Assembly (NCBI GenBank): GCA_046331625.1
Contig: JAXLQL010000005.1
Location: 401,039 to 465,038 of the forward strand
Source of the DNA: JAXLQL01 sp046331625
Lineage (GTDB): Bacteria > Acidobacteriota > Terriglobia > Bryobacterales > Bryobacteraceae
Direction: 5' to 3'
Length of the DNA: 64,000 bases
In this document: piece after piece, positions 50,131 to 58,497 of the stretch
Layout: each line of letters opens with the position of its first letter
How positions within the stretch are numbered: the first letter of the stretch is position 1
Program-made: the position numbers and the translations under genes
The notes under the pieces: generated by a model
Seen by the model: the letters and a program-made list of their open reading frames with translations, nothing else
Database searches by the model: none
What the model was told of the DNA's origin: nothing

Positions 50131-51536
50131 TGTGGGGCGCGCTAGCGGCGCTGACGCTCTCCGCACTTGCCCTCGGCCAACAACTCGACCTCGTTATCCA
50201 GAACGGGAGGGTGATCGACCCCGAAACCAAGCTCGACGCGATCCGCAATGTCGGCATTCGTTCCGGGAAGATTGTCTCGGTCTCCGCGGCGCCGCTCACT
50301 GCGAAAGCGGCGCTCGACGCGAAGGGGATGGTGGTCGCCCCCGGCTTCATCGATCTCCACGCGCATGGCCAAGACGACGAGAACCACCGCCTACAAGCCG
50401 CCGATGGCGTCACGACGGCGCTCGATCTCGAACTGGGCGCAGCCGATGTCGATGCATGGTATCGCGAGCGACAGGGAAAACGATTGATCCATTCCGGTGT
50501 CACGGCCGGCCATGTTCCGGTTCGCATGAAGGTGTTCCAGGATCCGAGCAAGGCGATGGTTCCCTCCGGCGATGGAGCGCGCCGCGCGGCCACGGAAGAA
50601 GAGATCACCGTCATGAAGGCGCAACTCGAACGCGGCTTGCAACAAGGCGCGATCGGGATGGGCTTCGGAATTCAATACACGCCGGGAGCCTCGCGCTGGG
50701 AGATTCAAGAGATGTTCCGAGTGGCCGCGCGTTTCAAGGTACCAGTGTTCGTGCATATCCGGCACATGGGTCCGGCGGAGCCCGACGCGGTGAACGCGGT
50801 GGAGGAAGTGATCGCCAACGCTGCCGTCACCGGGGCTCCGCTCCATATCGTGCACATCACGTCGAGCGGATTGACGCAGACGCCGAAGCTGCTCCAGATG
50901 GTGCGAGAAGCTCGGTCGCGCGGTCTCGACGTGACCACCGAATGCTATCCATACAATGCGGCAATGACGGAACTGCAGTCGGCTCTGTTCGATCCCGGTT
51001 GGCAGAAGGTGCTCGGGATTGACGTCGACCGCGTGGAGTGGACGGCCACCGGTGAACGTCTGACCGCGCAGACGTTTCAGAAGTACCGGAAGATCGGCGG
51101 CCTGGTGATCATGCACATGATTCCGGACGCCGTGGTGGACGGAGCCGTGGCCGAACCCGGTGTGATGATCGCCAGCGACGGTTATTTGCACGAGGGCAAA
51201 GGCCATCCGCGAGGCGCAGGAACTTACTCTCGCGTACTCGGTTACTACGTGCGCGAGAAGAAGGTACTTTCGCTGTCTGACGCGCTGGCGAAGATGAGTC
51301 TTCTCCCGGCCAATCGCGCCGGATTGAAATCGAAGGGGCGGATCCAACCCGGCGCCGACGCTGATGTCATCATTTTCGATCCAGCCGCCGTGCGCGACCA
51401 AGCCACGTTCGCCAAGCCCAATGTAGTTTCGACCGGGATCCGCGACGTGTTGGTGTCGGGAGTTCCGGTAGTCTCGGGCGGCGCCCCGAGGACGGGAGTG
51501 TTCCCGGGTCAACCGGTTCGCCGCGCGAGGCAGTAA
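50091..51536 (+). CDS. D-aminoacylase-like amidohydrolase; N-terminus from a palindrome repeat
   Basis: About 481 residues if started at the GTG in palindrome copy F. The first visible native part is LWGALAALTLSALALGQQ, a signal peptide without its own Met; no ATG lies between the palindrome and that part. The amidohydrolase body has PGFIDLHAHGQDDENH (HxH metal site), DGVTTALDLELGAADVDAWY, VPVFVHIRHMGP, APLHIVHITSSG and IASDGYLHEGKGH (metal-binding Asp). N-acyl-D-amino acid deacylases have this layout. Alternative starts are CTG 50130 or ATG 50016 (overlapping the previous gene). Confidence 0.82.
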   Translation: MGQASACAGLQSRLWGALAALTLSALALGQQLDLVIQNGRVIDPETKLDAIRNVGIRSGKIVSVSAAPLTAKAALDAKGMVVAPGFIDLHAHGQDDENHRLQAADGVTTALDLELGAADVDAWYRERQGKRLIHSGVTAGHVPVRMKVFQDPSKAMVPSGDGARRAATEEEITVMKAQLERGLQQGAIGMGFGIQYTPGASRWEIQEMFRVAARFKVPVFVHIRHMGPAEPDAVNAVEEVIANAAVTGAPLHIVHITSSGLTQTPKLLQMVREARSRGLDVTTECYPYNAAMTELQSALFDPGWQKVLGIDVDRVEWTATGERLTAQTFQKYRKIGGLVIMHMIPDAVVDGAVAEPGVMIASDGYLHEGKGHPRGAGTYSRVLGYYVREKKVLSLSDALAKMSLLPANRAGLKSKGRIQPGADADVIIFDPAAVRDQATFAKPNVVSTGIRDVLVSGVPVVSGGAPRTGVFPGQPVRRARQ

Positions 51537-51626
51537 CTCCAAGTACCGAGCACTCCGGTGACTGCGGCCGCCGCGAGGATTGTGTCTAACTTGACTCCGG
51601 TCCCCCGCCAGTGCTCCCCTGGAATC

Positions 51627-51869
51627 ATGGCTACAGTAAGAGTCCACGTTACGCTCGACGACATTACGACGGCCGATCCGGAGGCAATGTTGAAAAAAGT
51701 CGCCCAAATCGAACGTCTGGCCGGCATTGAACAAACCGATCAGAAGCGCCTGATCAAATACGGCATCCTAACCGGCATGGTGGATGATTCCAAGCTGGAT
51801 GCGATTCGCGCCGTGCGGGGAGTGCTCGCAGTGGAAACGGACCAATCAAGCCCGGGCACGGGCGGGTAA
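51627..51869 (+). CDS. Small ferredoxin-fold-like protein
   Basis: 80 residues from the ATG at 51627. VRVHVTLDDITTADPEAMLK, then ERLAGIEQTDQKRLIKYGIL and KLDAIRAVRGVLAVETD look like the beta-alpha-beta unit of small regulatory or propeptide-like domains (ACT/inhibitor I9-like). It follows the amidohydrolase by 90 bp. A role as an inhibitor or sensor is only a guess. Confidence 0.55.
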   Translation: MATVRVHVTLDDITTADPEAMLKKVAQIERLAGIEQTDQKRLIKYGILTGMVDDSKLDAIRAVRGVLAVETDQSSPGTGG

Positions 51870-51870
51870 C

Positions 51871-52935
51871 TCAGCGCAGAGTCACATCCCAAACCTTGGA
51901 ACGCCGGGCCTTGCCCTTGGGCCCTTCGACTTCGAGCGTCACTACGTAGTGGCCGTCCTTTTGGTACGCGTGCAAAGGATGCCGTTCGGAGGATGAAGTT
52001 CCGTCCCCGAAATCCCACTTCCACCGAGCGATGTCGCCGCCGGACAAATCCTGAAAAGCAACCAAGCGCCGCGTTTCGTCGAGAACTCGGAAGGACCACT
52101 GCGCCTCCACTGCCTTGCGCAAGTTTGCTTCGAGCGGCATCAACTTGAATGCGACCAGGTCAGACGCGTCGCCATACATCGTGGTCTTGTGGGAGAGATT
52201 CCAGAAGCCTGTATAGGTGCTGGCATTGACATCGTCATAGTCGAGCACCGACCACGATAGACCGATGATCTTGTTCTCCCAAAGCTTCGACTCGATGGCA
52301 CGTTCGGGTCCATCGCAACCGGCGTAGTCGAATGGCGTGATCCAGAACTCGAGCACGAGTTTTCCCGACTCGCCTGGCTTGAAGTTGTAGTCGTAGGCTG
52401 CGTTCGCCCAGGGCAATTCCTTGATCCAAGGTTGGCAGCCCCAGGCCATCGCCCAGTCTTTGTCGAGCGCCGGTGTGAAGATGTGATAGTTCTGCGCGTG
52501 GACGCCATGGTAGGAGAAGAAGGCGTCCCATTGGTTTAATTGCTTGTTGGGATGCATGGGACCAATGAGCGGCCCGCCGGAAAGATCCCCGTCGACGACG
52601 ACTTCGAAAATGTCGTTGTGCAGGTCTCGGCGCGCAAAGTCCCAGTAGTTGTCTTCGGCCTCATAGAGGAAGTAGAGGCGGTTGAGACCTTTCACCCAGC
52701 CCACGCGAACGCGCACATCGAGATCTTTCGAATCATACTTGCGGCCCCGGCCTTTCACGGTCTCCGCGAGTTGGTCAGTACCGATGACGTAACTCGGCGG
52801 GACCATGGCCCAGTCGTCAGTCTTGCCATCGATTCTGGGGATCTTGTCGGCTGGAAACTGGAAAACCGGGAACACGGTGCCGGGCCGCTCGAGAGCGAGC
52901 GCAGGCAGAGCGAGGAGCAAGGCAAGCAAGAGCAT
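51871..52935 (-). CDS. Exported CBM9-like/PKD-domain protein
   Basis: 354 residues from the ATG at 52933-52935, with a clean signal peptide (LLLALLLALPALALERP). A carbohydrate-binding-family-9-like domain begins at IPRIDGKTDDWAMVPPSYV and runs to about residue 250 (FFSYHGVHAQNYHIFTP; EFWITPFDYAGCDGPERA). A C-terminal PKD domain has WKWDFGDGTSSSERHPLHAY, then GHYVVTLEVEG. It probably binds polysaccharide outside the cell. It is convergent with the small protein gene, 1 bp apart. Confidence 0.85.
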   Translation of the reverse strand: MLLLALLLALPALALERPGTVFPVFQFPADKIPRIDGKTDDWAMVPPSYVIGTDQLAETVKGRGRKYDSKDLDVRVRVGWVKGLNRLYFLYEAEDNYWDFARRDLHNDIFEVVVDGDLSGGPLIGPMHPNKQLNQWDAFFSYHGVHAQNYHIFTPALDKDWAMAWGCQPWIKELPWANAAYDYNFKPGESGKLVLEFWITPFDYAGCDGPERAIESKLWENKIIGLSWSVLDYDDVNASTYTGFWNLSHKTTMYGDASDLVAFKLMPLEANLRKAVEAQWSFRVLDETRRLVAFQDLSGGDIARWKWDFGDGTSSSERHPLHAYQKDGHYVVTLEVEGPKGKARRSKVWDVTLR

Positions 52936-53025
52936 GGAAGTAGAGTTCCAGTCTACTCCCGGCTCTTGTCCGTCGGCGGGCCGATCGGCTAATCTGAGAG
53001 ATCGTATTTTGGAAAGGAACCGAAC

Positions 53026-54108
53026 ATGAAGAGTGGATTGAAGGTGCGTGCCAAGGGCGCGTTGGATTGTGTTTCGCTGGGGGCTCTGGTTCATCGGCTC
53101 GATCCGGGCCTGATTCCCTTCCGCAAGGCTACCTCGTGCGAGATACACGTGAGCGGCGGTGAGTTCAACGTCTCGGCCAATCTCGCCGACTGCTTCGGGA
53201 TGAAGACCGGTGTGGCGAGCGCGATGGTGCGCTATCCCATCGGCGACCTGATCGCGGAACGAGTCAAGGCGATGGGCGTGCGCCAGTTCTACAAGTATTT
53301 CGACCACAACGGCGTCAATGGTCCGAACATGGCTACCGTGTACAGCGATCGCGGCCAGGGCGTGCGTGGCCCCGTGGTCTTCTACAATCGCTGCAATGAA
53401 GCCGCCGCACAACTCAAACCCGGGGATTTTGACTGGAAACAAATCTTTCAAGGCGGAGTGCGCTGGTTCCACAGCGGCGGCATTTTCGCGGCGCTCTCAC
53501 CGACCACCTCTGACGTGATCATCGAAGGGATGAAGGCGGCCAAGTCCGCTGGCGCGGTAGTGTCGTTCGACCTCAACTTCCGCGAGAAACTCTGGAAGAT
53601 CTCGGGCGGGCAGGATCGGGCCGTGAAAGTGATCGGTAAGATCATGGAGAACGTGGACGTGCTGGTGGGCAACGAAGAGGACTTGCAGAAGGGCTTGGGC
53701 ATTCCGGGTCCTGAGGTGGAGGCGAAGTCGAAGCTTGATCCAACGGCGTTTTTCGGCATGATCGATCAAGTGACGAAAAAGCATCCGAACGTGAAGGTGG
53801 TGGCGACGACGTTGCGCGAAGTGCACACGACGAATCGACATAGCTGGGGCGCGGTTGCGTGGATCAACGGCAAGACCTACGTCTCGCCAACGTGCGAACT
53901 CGATGTGCTCGATCGCGTGGGTGGAGGCGACGGTTTTGCGGGCGGACTGTTTTATGGCCTGCTGAGCGGCGAGTCGCCGGACGAGTGCGTCAAACTCGGA
54001 TGGGCGCACGGTGCGCTGCTGACGACGTTCCCCGGAGACACGACGATGGCGACGGTGGAGCAAGTACGCGCGTTCGCCAAGGGTGGATCGGCACGTATTC
54101 AGCGCTGA
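53026..54108 (+). CDS. PfkB-family sugar kinase (2-keto-3-deoxygluconate-kinase-like)
   Basis: 360 residues with AAGGAA ahead of the ATG. VSGGEFNVSANLADCFGMKT is the N-terminal PfkB pattern; SFDLNFREKLWK and ATTLREVHTTNRHSWGAV follow; the C-terminal signature is DRVGGGDGFAGG, with GGGD where most kinases have GAGD, as in KDG kinases. It would phosphorylate the 2-keto-3-deoxy acid made by the dehydratase encoded at 47983. It stands apart from that run, separated by the minus-strand CBM9/PKD gene. Confidence 0.88.
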   Translation: MKSGLKVRAKGALDCVSLGALVHRLDPGLIPFRKATSCEIHVSGGEFNVSANLADCFGMKTGVASAMVRYPIGDLIAERVKAMGVRQFYKYFDHNGVNGPNMATVYSDRGQGVRGPVVFYNRCNEAAAQLKPGDFDWKQIFQGGVRWFHSGGIFAALSPTTSDVIIEGMKAAKSAGAVVSFDLNFREKLWKISGGQDRAVKVIGKIMENVDVLVGNEEDLQKGLGIPGPEVEAKSKLDPTAFFGMIDQVTKKHPNVKVVATTLREVHTTNRHSWGAVAWINGKTYVSPTCELDVLDRVGGGDGFAGGLFYGLLSGESPDECVKLGWAHGALLTTFPGDTTMATVEQVRAFAKGGSARIQR

Positions 54109-54248
54109 CACGCTGACATCGCACACTTGCGTGCCCTCGCCACGGCTCATCCTGGATCATGGCGCGCGCAACACGTCTGCCTGGATGCGGCTCGTGAGTC
54201 CGGAACGCAAAGCGCGGACGCGACACGTCTCGAGAGAGGATGCCTGGT

Positions 54249-54302
54249 GCCCGGTGAGCCGCCCCCGTGGTCCGCAGCCGGCCGCAACGGGGCTCACCGG
54301 GC
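54249..54302. terminator. Perfect 12-bp inverted repeat between convergent genes
   Basis: GCCCGGTGAGCC (54249-54260) and GGCTCACCGGGC (54291-54302) pair fully over a 30-nt loop that itself contains GCAGCCGGCCGC. It lies in the 299-bp gap between the kinase (+) and the uracil-DNA glycosylase (-) 3' ends, so it may end both transcripts. No T-run. No gene is seen in the rest of the gap. Confidence 0.45.
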
Positions 54303-54407
54303 TCACGCGGATGCATTGGGCTGTGAGTCTTGGGGCGCGGCGCGCACACAACTCGCCCTTCGAGCCGGCACACGACGCCGGTCACACGGTTCTGTCAGTG
54401 AACTGCA

Positions 54408-55085
54408 TTATGACGGCGCGCTCGGGTCCTCAATCAGATTCTTGGCGCGAACAAAGACAGCGCGCAGCATCGGCTCGGTGAGCCGGCCGGTGGATGTGTT
54501 TTGCTGGCTCGGGTGGTAGGAACACAGCAGCACGGGACCACCGCTTGGCCTGTGCTCGCGGGCGTGCCCGAAATCGAGTCCGCGAAGATTGCGGACGCTG
54601 CAATACGTCTGGAACGCGATCCGGCCCAGCACCACCACCACGCGCACCTGCCGGAGCAGCTTCAGCTCTTCAACCAGAAAGGGGCGGCAGTTGCTCAGCT
54701 CTTCCCGAGAAGGTTTGTTGTCTGGCGGAGCGCAGCGGCAAGAGGCGGTGATATAGGCGTCGAGCAGCGTGAGCCCGTCAGTAGCGGAAACGCTGTGAGG
54801 CTGGTTGGCGAAGCCGGTGGAGTGGAGCACCTTGTAGAGGAAATCGCCCGAAGAGTCGCCCGTGAACATGCGGCCCGTGCGGTTGGCTCCGTGCGCTCCG
54901 GGCGCCAATCCGACGATCAAAAGACGCGCTTCGGGGTCTCCGAAGGAGGGGACGGGTTTGCCCCAGTAGGTCCAATCGCGATAGGCCCGACGCTTGGTCT
55001 CTGCAACGCCGAGGCAGTGCTCGCGAAGGCGCGCGCAGACAGTGCAGGCGGTGATGCGCTTCTGGAGTTTTTCGATGGGATGCAT
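54408..55085 (-). CDS. Uracil-DNA glycosylase, family-5 (UdgB)-like
   Basis: 225 residues. CTVCARLREHC at the N-terminus and TASCRCAPP in the middle hold the likely 4Fe-4S cysteines. The active-site region LLIVGLAPGAHGANRTGR, then MFTGDSSGDFLYKVLHSTGF is typical of family 5, and CSYHPSQQNTSTGR carries the second conserved His. It removes uracil and related damaged bases. It is 30 bp from the divergent DegT gene. Confidence 0.93.
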   Translation of the reverse strand: MHPIEKLQKRITACTVCARLREHCLGVAETKRRAYRDWTYWGKPVPSFGDPEARLLIVGLAPGAHGANRTGRMFTGDSSGDFLYKVLHSTGFANQPHSVSATDGLTLLDAYITASCRCAPPDNKPSREELSNCRPFLVEELKLLRQVRVVVVLGRIAFQTYCSVRNLRGLDFGHAREHRPSGGPVLLCSYHPSQQNTSTGRLTEPMLRAVFVRAKNLIEDPSAPS

Positions 55086-55115
55086 TTGGCTTGGACTACA
55101 GGTAATATTGTCTCC

Positions 55116-56417
55116 ATGAAACGGCGATCGTTTGTGGCGGCTGCGGCCGCGGCCCCTTTGGCGGCGAATTCCAGCGGGAAGCTGGCTATCCTCGGCGGCA
55201 ATCCGGTGCGAAAGGGAGCATTTCCGTCATGGCCGCAGTTTGGCGACGCGGATGAAAAGGGACTTGTCGGCGTGCTGCGCAGCGGCAAGTGGAACCGGCT
55301 CAACGGACAGGCCGTGCATACGTTCGAGAAGAGTTATGCGGAACTGCTCGGCGCCAAGCACGTGCTCGCGACGGCCAACGGTACCAGCGCGCTGTTCACG
55401 GCGCTCAATGGACTGGGAGTAGGGCCGGGAGACGAAGTCCTGGTTCCGCCCTACACGTTCGTGGCGACGATCAACGTGGTGCTGCTGAATTATGCGCTGC
55501 CCGTGTTCGTCGACACCGACATGGAGACGTTCCAGATGGACGCTCGGAAAGTGGCGGGCCGGATCACGAATGCCACAGCGGCGGTGATCCCGGTTCACAT
55601 GGCGGGAGGCGCGGCCAATCTCGATCTGATTTTGGAAGTAGCTGGCCAAAGGAAGATTCCGGTGATCGAGGATGCCTGCCAGGCGCACTTGGGCGAGTGG
55701 CGTGGACGCAAGTTGGGTTCGCTCGGGGCGGCCGGGTGTTTCAGTTTCCAGGCGTCGAAGAACTTGAATTCGGGCGAAGGAGGGGCGATGGCTACTTCCG
55801 ACACCGCGCTTTTCGATCGCTGCAACGCGTTCCACAACAATGGCCGCGCCGCGCGTGCCTCGGGAGCGGGCTTCGAGTATTCCCAAGGCGGCGCCAATCT
55901 CCGCCTGACGGAGTTTCAGGGGTCGCTGCTTTCGACGCAGATGAACCGGATCGAGACAAACGCCAAGCTGCGCGATGCCAACGCGGCTTATCTGAGTGAG
56001 ATGCTGGCGAAGATTCCTGGCATCTCTCCCGTGAAGAACTATCCGGGTTGCACGCGGAGCGCTTGGCACCTCTACATGCTGCGCTATGACAAAGAGGCTT
56101 TCGCTGGGGTGAGCCGCGACAAGTTTTTGAAGGCGCTGGCGGCCGAGGGCGTGCGAGGGTCAGGCGGATACACTCCGCTGAACAAGGAGCCTTTTCTCGA
56201 GAGCACGATTCTCGGCAAGAGCTACCGGCGGATCTACCCGGAGAAAGTGCTGAACGAGTGGAAAGAACGGAACCAGTGCCCCCGCAACGACAAGTTGTGC
56301 GAACAGGCCGTTTGGTTCACGCAAACGACGCTGCTCGGGTCGAGGACGGACATGGAACAGATCGTCGAGGCGATCGCCAAGATTCAGGCACGGGCGGGTG
56401 AGTTGCGCGGGGTCTGA
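55116..56417 (+). CDS. DegT/DnrJ/EryC1/StrS-family aminotransferase with Tat-like leader
   Basis: 433 residues from the ATG at 55116. A leader KRRSFVAAAAAAPLAANSSG suggests export, unusual for a PLP enzyme. PLP motifs: NGTSALFTALNGLGVGPGDE, VPPYTFVATINVVLLNY, VIEDACQAHLGEWRGR (Asp186) and FSFQASKNLNSGEGGAM with Lys215 as the internal aldimine. In the DegT family these make amino sugars or act as dehydratases; the substrate is unknown. Confidence 0.9.
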   Translation: MKRRSFVAAAAAAPLAANSSGKLAILGGNPVRKGAFPSWPQFGDADEKGLVGVLRSGKWNRLNGQAVHTFEKSYAELLGAKHVLATANGTSALFTALNGLGVGPGDEVLVPPYTFVATINVVLLNYALPVFVDTDMETFQMDARKVAGRITNATAAVIPVHMAGGAANLDLILEVAGQRKIPVIEDACQAHLGEWRGRKLGSLGAAGCFSFQASKNLNSGEGGAMATSDTALFDRCNAFHNNGRAARASGAGFEYSQGGANLRLTEFQGSLLSTQMNRIETNAKLRDANAAYLSEMLAKIPGISPVKNYPGCTRSAWHLYMLRYDKEAFAGVSRDKFLKALAAEGVRGSGGYTPLNKEPFLESTILGKSYRRIYPEKVLNEWKERNQCPRNDKLCEQAVWFTQTTLLGSRTDMEQIVEAIAKIQARAGELRGV

Positions 56418-56674
56418 TGACTGCGGGTTGGAGAGCCCGCCAGGACTCAGGCGACTGGAGCGCTCGTTAGTTAGCGCCGAAGGCGATCGGCCTGCCCAGC
56501 CCGTGGGCTGAGTGGCATTGGCGCGTCGACGATGCGTCGACTGCTGCCATGTGGACGAGACCGCCTACATGCCCATCGGGCGATCTGGGTGCTGCCTCGC
56601 CGGGAGCCTGACGGGCAAATACTATGGCGGACGCGGTTGGCCTGGACCCTGCCGGTGGTACTCGAGCCGCTCGG
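56418..56674. other. 257-bp gap between convergent genes
   Basis: No convincing gene. It holds a short stem GCGGG/CCCGC (56423-56427, 56436-56440) right after the DegT stop, which could end that transcript, and GTCGAC-type palindromes near 56525-56541. Nothing else is recognised. Confidence 0.35.
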
Positions 56675-57787
56675 TCATATCACCTCGACGTCAGCGTCTA
56701 GAGCTCCAGCGGCTTTGAGGCTCTGAAGGATGGCGATCACGTCTCGGGGTGTAGAGCCTAGCGCGAGCACGGCTTGGACGAGATCCTCGACGGTGGCGCC
56801 TTCCTTCAGGTTGACATTACGCGCCTTTTCCTCCTTGACCCCGACGCCGACACGTGGTGTGGCGGTGGTAACGCCATTGGAAAGCGGCGCGGGCTGGGAG
56901 ACGTCCCAACTTGTTTCGATCTCGACGGTCAGATTGCCGTGCAGGATGGATATGGGCGCAATTCGGATCTGCTTACCCAACACGAGCGTGCCCGTGCGCT
57001 CGTTGATGACGATTCGCGTCGAGCGGTCCGGCTCCACGCGCAGGTCTTCGAGTTCGGCGACGAACTCGACGGTGCGTTCGCTATAGGCGGCCGGAACATC
57101 CACGATTACCAGACCGGAGCTCTCGGCGCGAGCGACTGCCGACATGGGCGCGCCGAACCGGCGATTGATCGCGGCTGCGACTCGGGCAGCGTTGGTGAAG
57201 TCGGCGCGGCGAAGTTGCAGCCGCAGGTGGTCACCCGAGATTCGAGAGGGCGGCGAGGCCTCTACGATGGCACCCTGGGGAACTCGCCCGGCCGTGGGAT
57301 GATTCACGGTCTGGCTCGTACCGCCCCGGCCGGCGACGAAGCCCCCCGTTACCACCGAGCCTTGCGCGACAGCGAAAACTTGGCCGGTGGCGCTTCGGAG
57401 CGGAGTCATGACGAGAGTGCCCCCCTGGAGATTGCTCGCGTCACCCATCGCGGAGACTTGGACGTCAACGCGCGTCCCGGGCTGCGCGAACGCGGGCAGA
57501 GTCGCGGTCACCAGAACTGCTGCCGTGTTCTTCGCCTGTAGCGCCGTGGGCGCAACGGTAATTCCCATCTTCTGGAGAAGATTGGCGAGCGATTGCGCAG
57601 GAAACACCGTCTGTCGCTTGTCGCCCGTGCCGTTCAGCCCGACAACCAAGCCGTAGCCGATCAGTTGGTTGTCGCGGACGCCTTCGAGACTGACCAGGTC
57701 CTTGAGCCGAGCTCCGCCCGGCGGCTGTACCTCAATGGCTTGCGCCAACAGACCGGCCAACAGTAGGGATGAGAGGATTCGCGGCAT
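56675..57787 (-). CDS. flgI: Flagellar P-ring protein FlgI
   Basis: 370 residues from the ATG at 57785-57787 (a GTG one codon upstream is possible). Signal peptide (PRILSSLLLAGLLAQAIE), then the FlgI hallmarks: LKDLVSLEGVRDNQLIGYGL, VVGLNGTGDKRQTVF, SLANLLQKMGI, VTATLPAFAQPGTRVDVQVS and VAELEDLRVEPDRSTRIVIN. It forms the periplasmic P ring around the rod. Last gene of the leftward flagellar run. Confidence 0.97.
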   Translation of the reverse strand: MPRILSSLLLAGLLAQAIEVQPPGGARLKDLVSLEGVRDNQLIGYGLVVGLNGTGDKRQTVFPAQSLANLLQKMGITVAPTALQAKNTAAVLVTATLPAFAQPGTRVDVQVSAMGDASNLQGGTLVMTPLRSATGQVFAVAQGSVVTGGFVAGRGGTSQTVNHPTAGRVPQGAIVEASPPSRISGDHLRLQLRRADFTNAARVAAAINRRFGAPMSAVARAESSGLVIVDVPAAYSERTVEFVAELEDLRVEPDRSTRIVINERTGTLVLGKQIRIAPISILHGNLTVEIETSWDVSQPAPLSNGVTTATPRVGVGVKEEKARNVNLKEGATVEDLVQAVLALGSTPRDVIAILQSLKAAGALDADVEVI

Positions 57788-57797
57788 CACGTTCGCT

Positions 57798-58481
57798 TTA
57801 GAAAGGAAGGATACCCATCAGGATGCGATAGAGAAGGTTCGGCCGGCGAATCGCGTCTCCGACGACGCCTTTTCCTTGCACCCGTACTTCGAGCTGCGCC
57901 AGCCGGTCCGAGGAGATCGTATTGTCGAGGCCCACATCATTCCATCGAGCGACTCCCCGAACCGTCACTAGTTGCCGCTCGGAGTTGACTTGAATGTCCT
58001 TCGCCCCCTCGAGCACCAGGTAGCCGTTGGGCAGCACATGCGTCACGCGCGCCGCCAGAGTGGTGGTCAAGACTGTCTGGCGGCTTGTTTCGCCTTGCCC
58101 CTGGATCTGCTGTTGGCCATCGAACTGCGCCAGGTTCGCAAGTGGATTGCTCACCGGGAGCTTTCCGAGCAGCGCCCCGGTAGTGGCCTTGGCAGAGGAC
58201 TTCCGATTCGAAGTGGTCGTGCCCTTGGCCAACGCCGAAGCCCGATCGGAGACGAGTACGGTTACGAGGTCGTCCACCTGCATCGAGCGCAAATCCCGCC
58301 CGAGATCGCCCAGCCTCGCCGTGGCAGTATACAGCGAACCCGGACTGAAAACCGCTGCCGCGTCCGCGCTCCGTGCTTGCTCGATATAGCGGTCTATCGC
58401 CGACGGGCCTTTCTCGGCCGCCATCAGGCCGGCCGGCATAAGCGCCGCCGCCAGCATCCCAGTCAATACCCATGCCCTCAC
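57798..58481 (-). CDS. flgH: Flagellar L-ring protein FlgH, without lipobox
   Basis: 227 residues, GTG start preceded by AGGAGG. FlgH signature: SLYTATARLGDLGRDLRSMQ, VDDLVTVLVSDRASALAKG, TTLAARVTHVLPNGYLVLEG and VTVRGVARWNDVGLDNTISS. FlgH is normally a lipoprotein with a Cys after the signal; here the leader (MRAWVLTGMLAAALMPAGLM) ends in AAE and the whole chain has no Cys. It forms the L ring in the outer membrane, presumably by another anchor. Confidence 0.95.
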   Translation of the reverse strand: MRAWVLTGMLAAALMPAGLMAAEKGPSAIDRYIEQARSADAAAVFSPGSLYTATARLGDLGRDLRSMQVDDLVTVLVSDRASALAKGTTTSNRKSSAKATTGALLGKLPVSNPLANLAQFDGQQQIQGQGETSRQTVLTTTLAARVTHVLPNGYLVLEGAKDIQVNSERQLVTVRGVARWNDVGLDNTISSDRLAQLEVRVQGKGVVGDAIRRPNLLYRILMGILPF

Positions 58482-58497
58482 GCTAAGTCATCCTCCT

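Noticed and set aside
53990..54385. 131-residue open frame on the minus strand between kinase and glycosylase genes
   Set aside because: It overlaps the kinase 3' end and has a Pro/Arg/His-rich composition with no domain; the interval is better explained by a hairpin.
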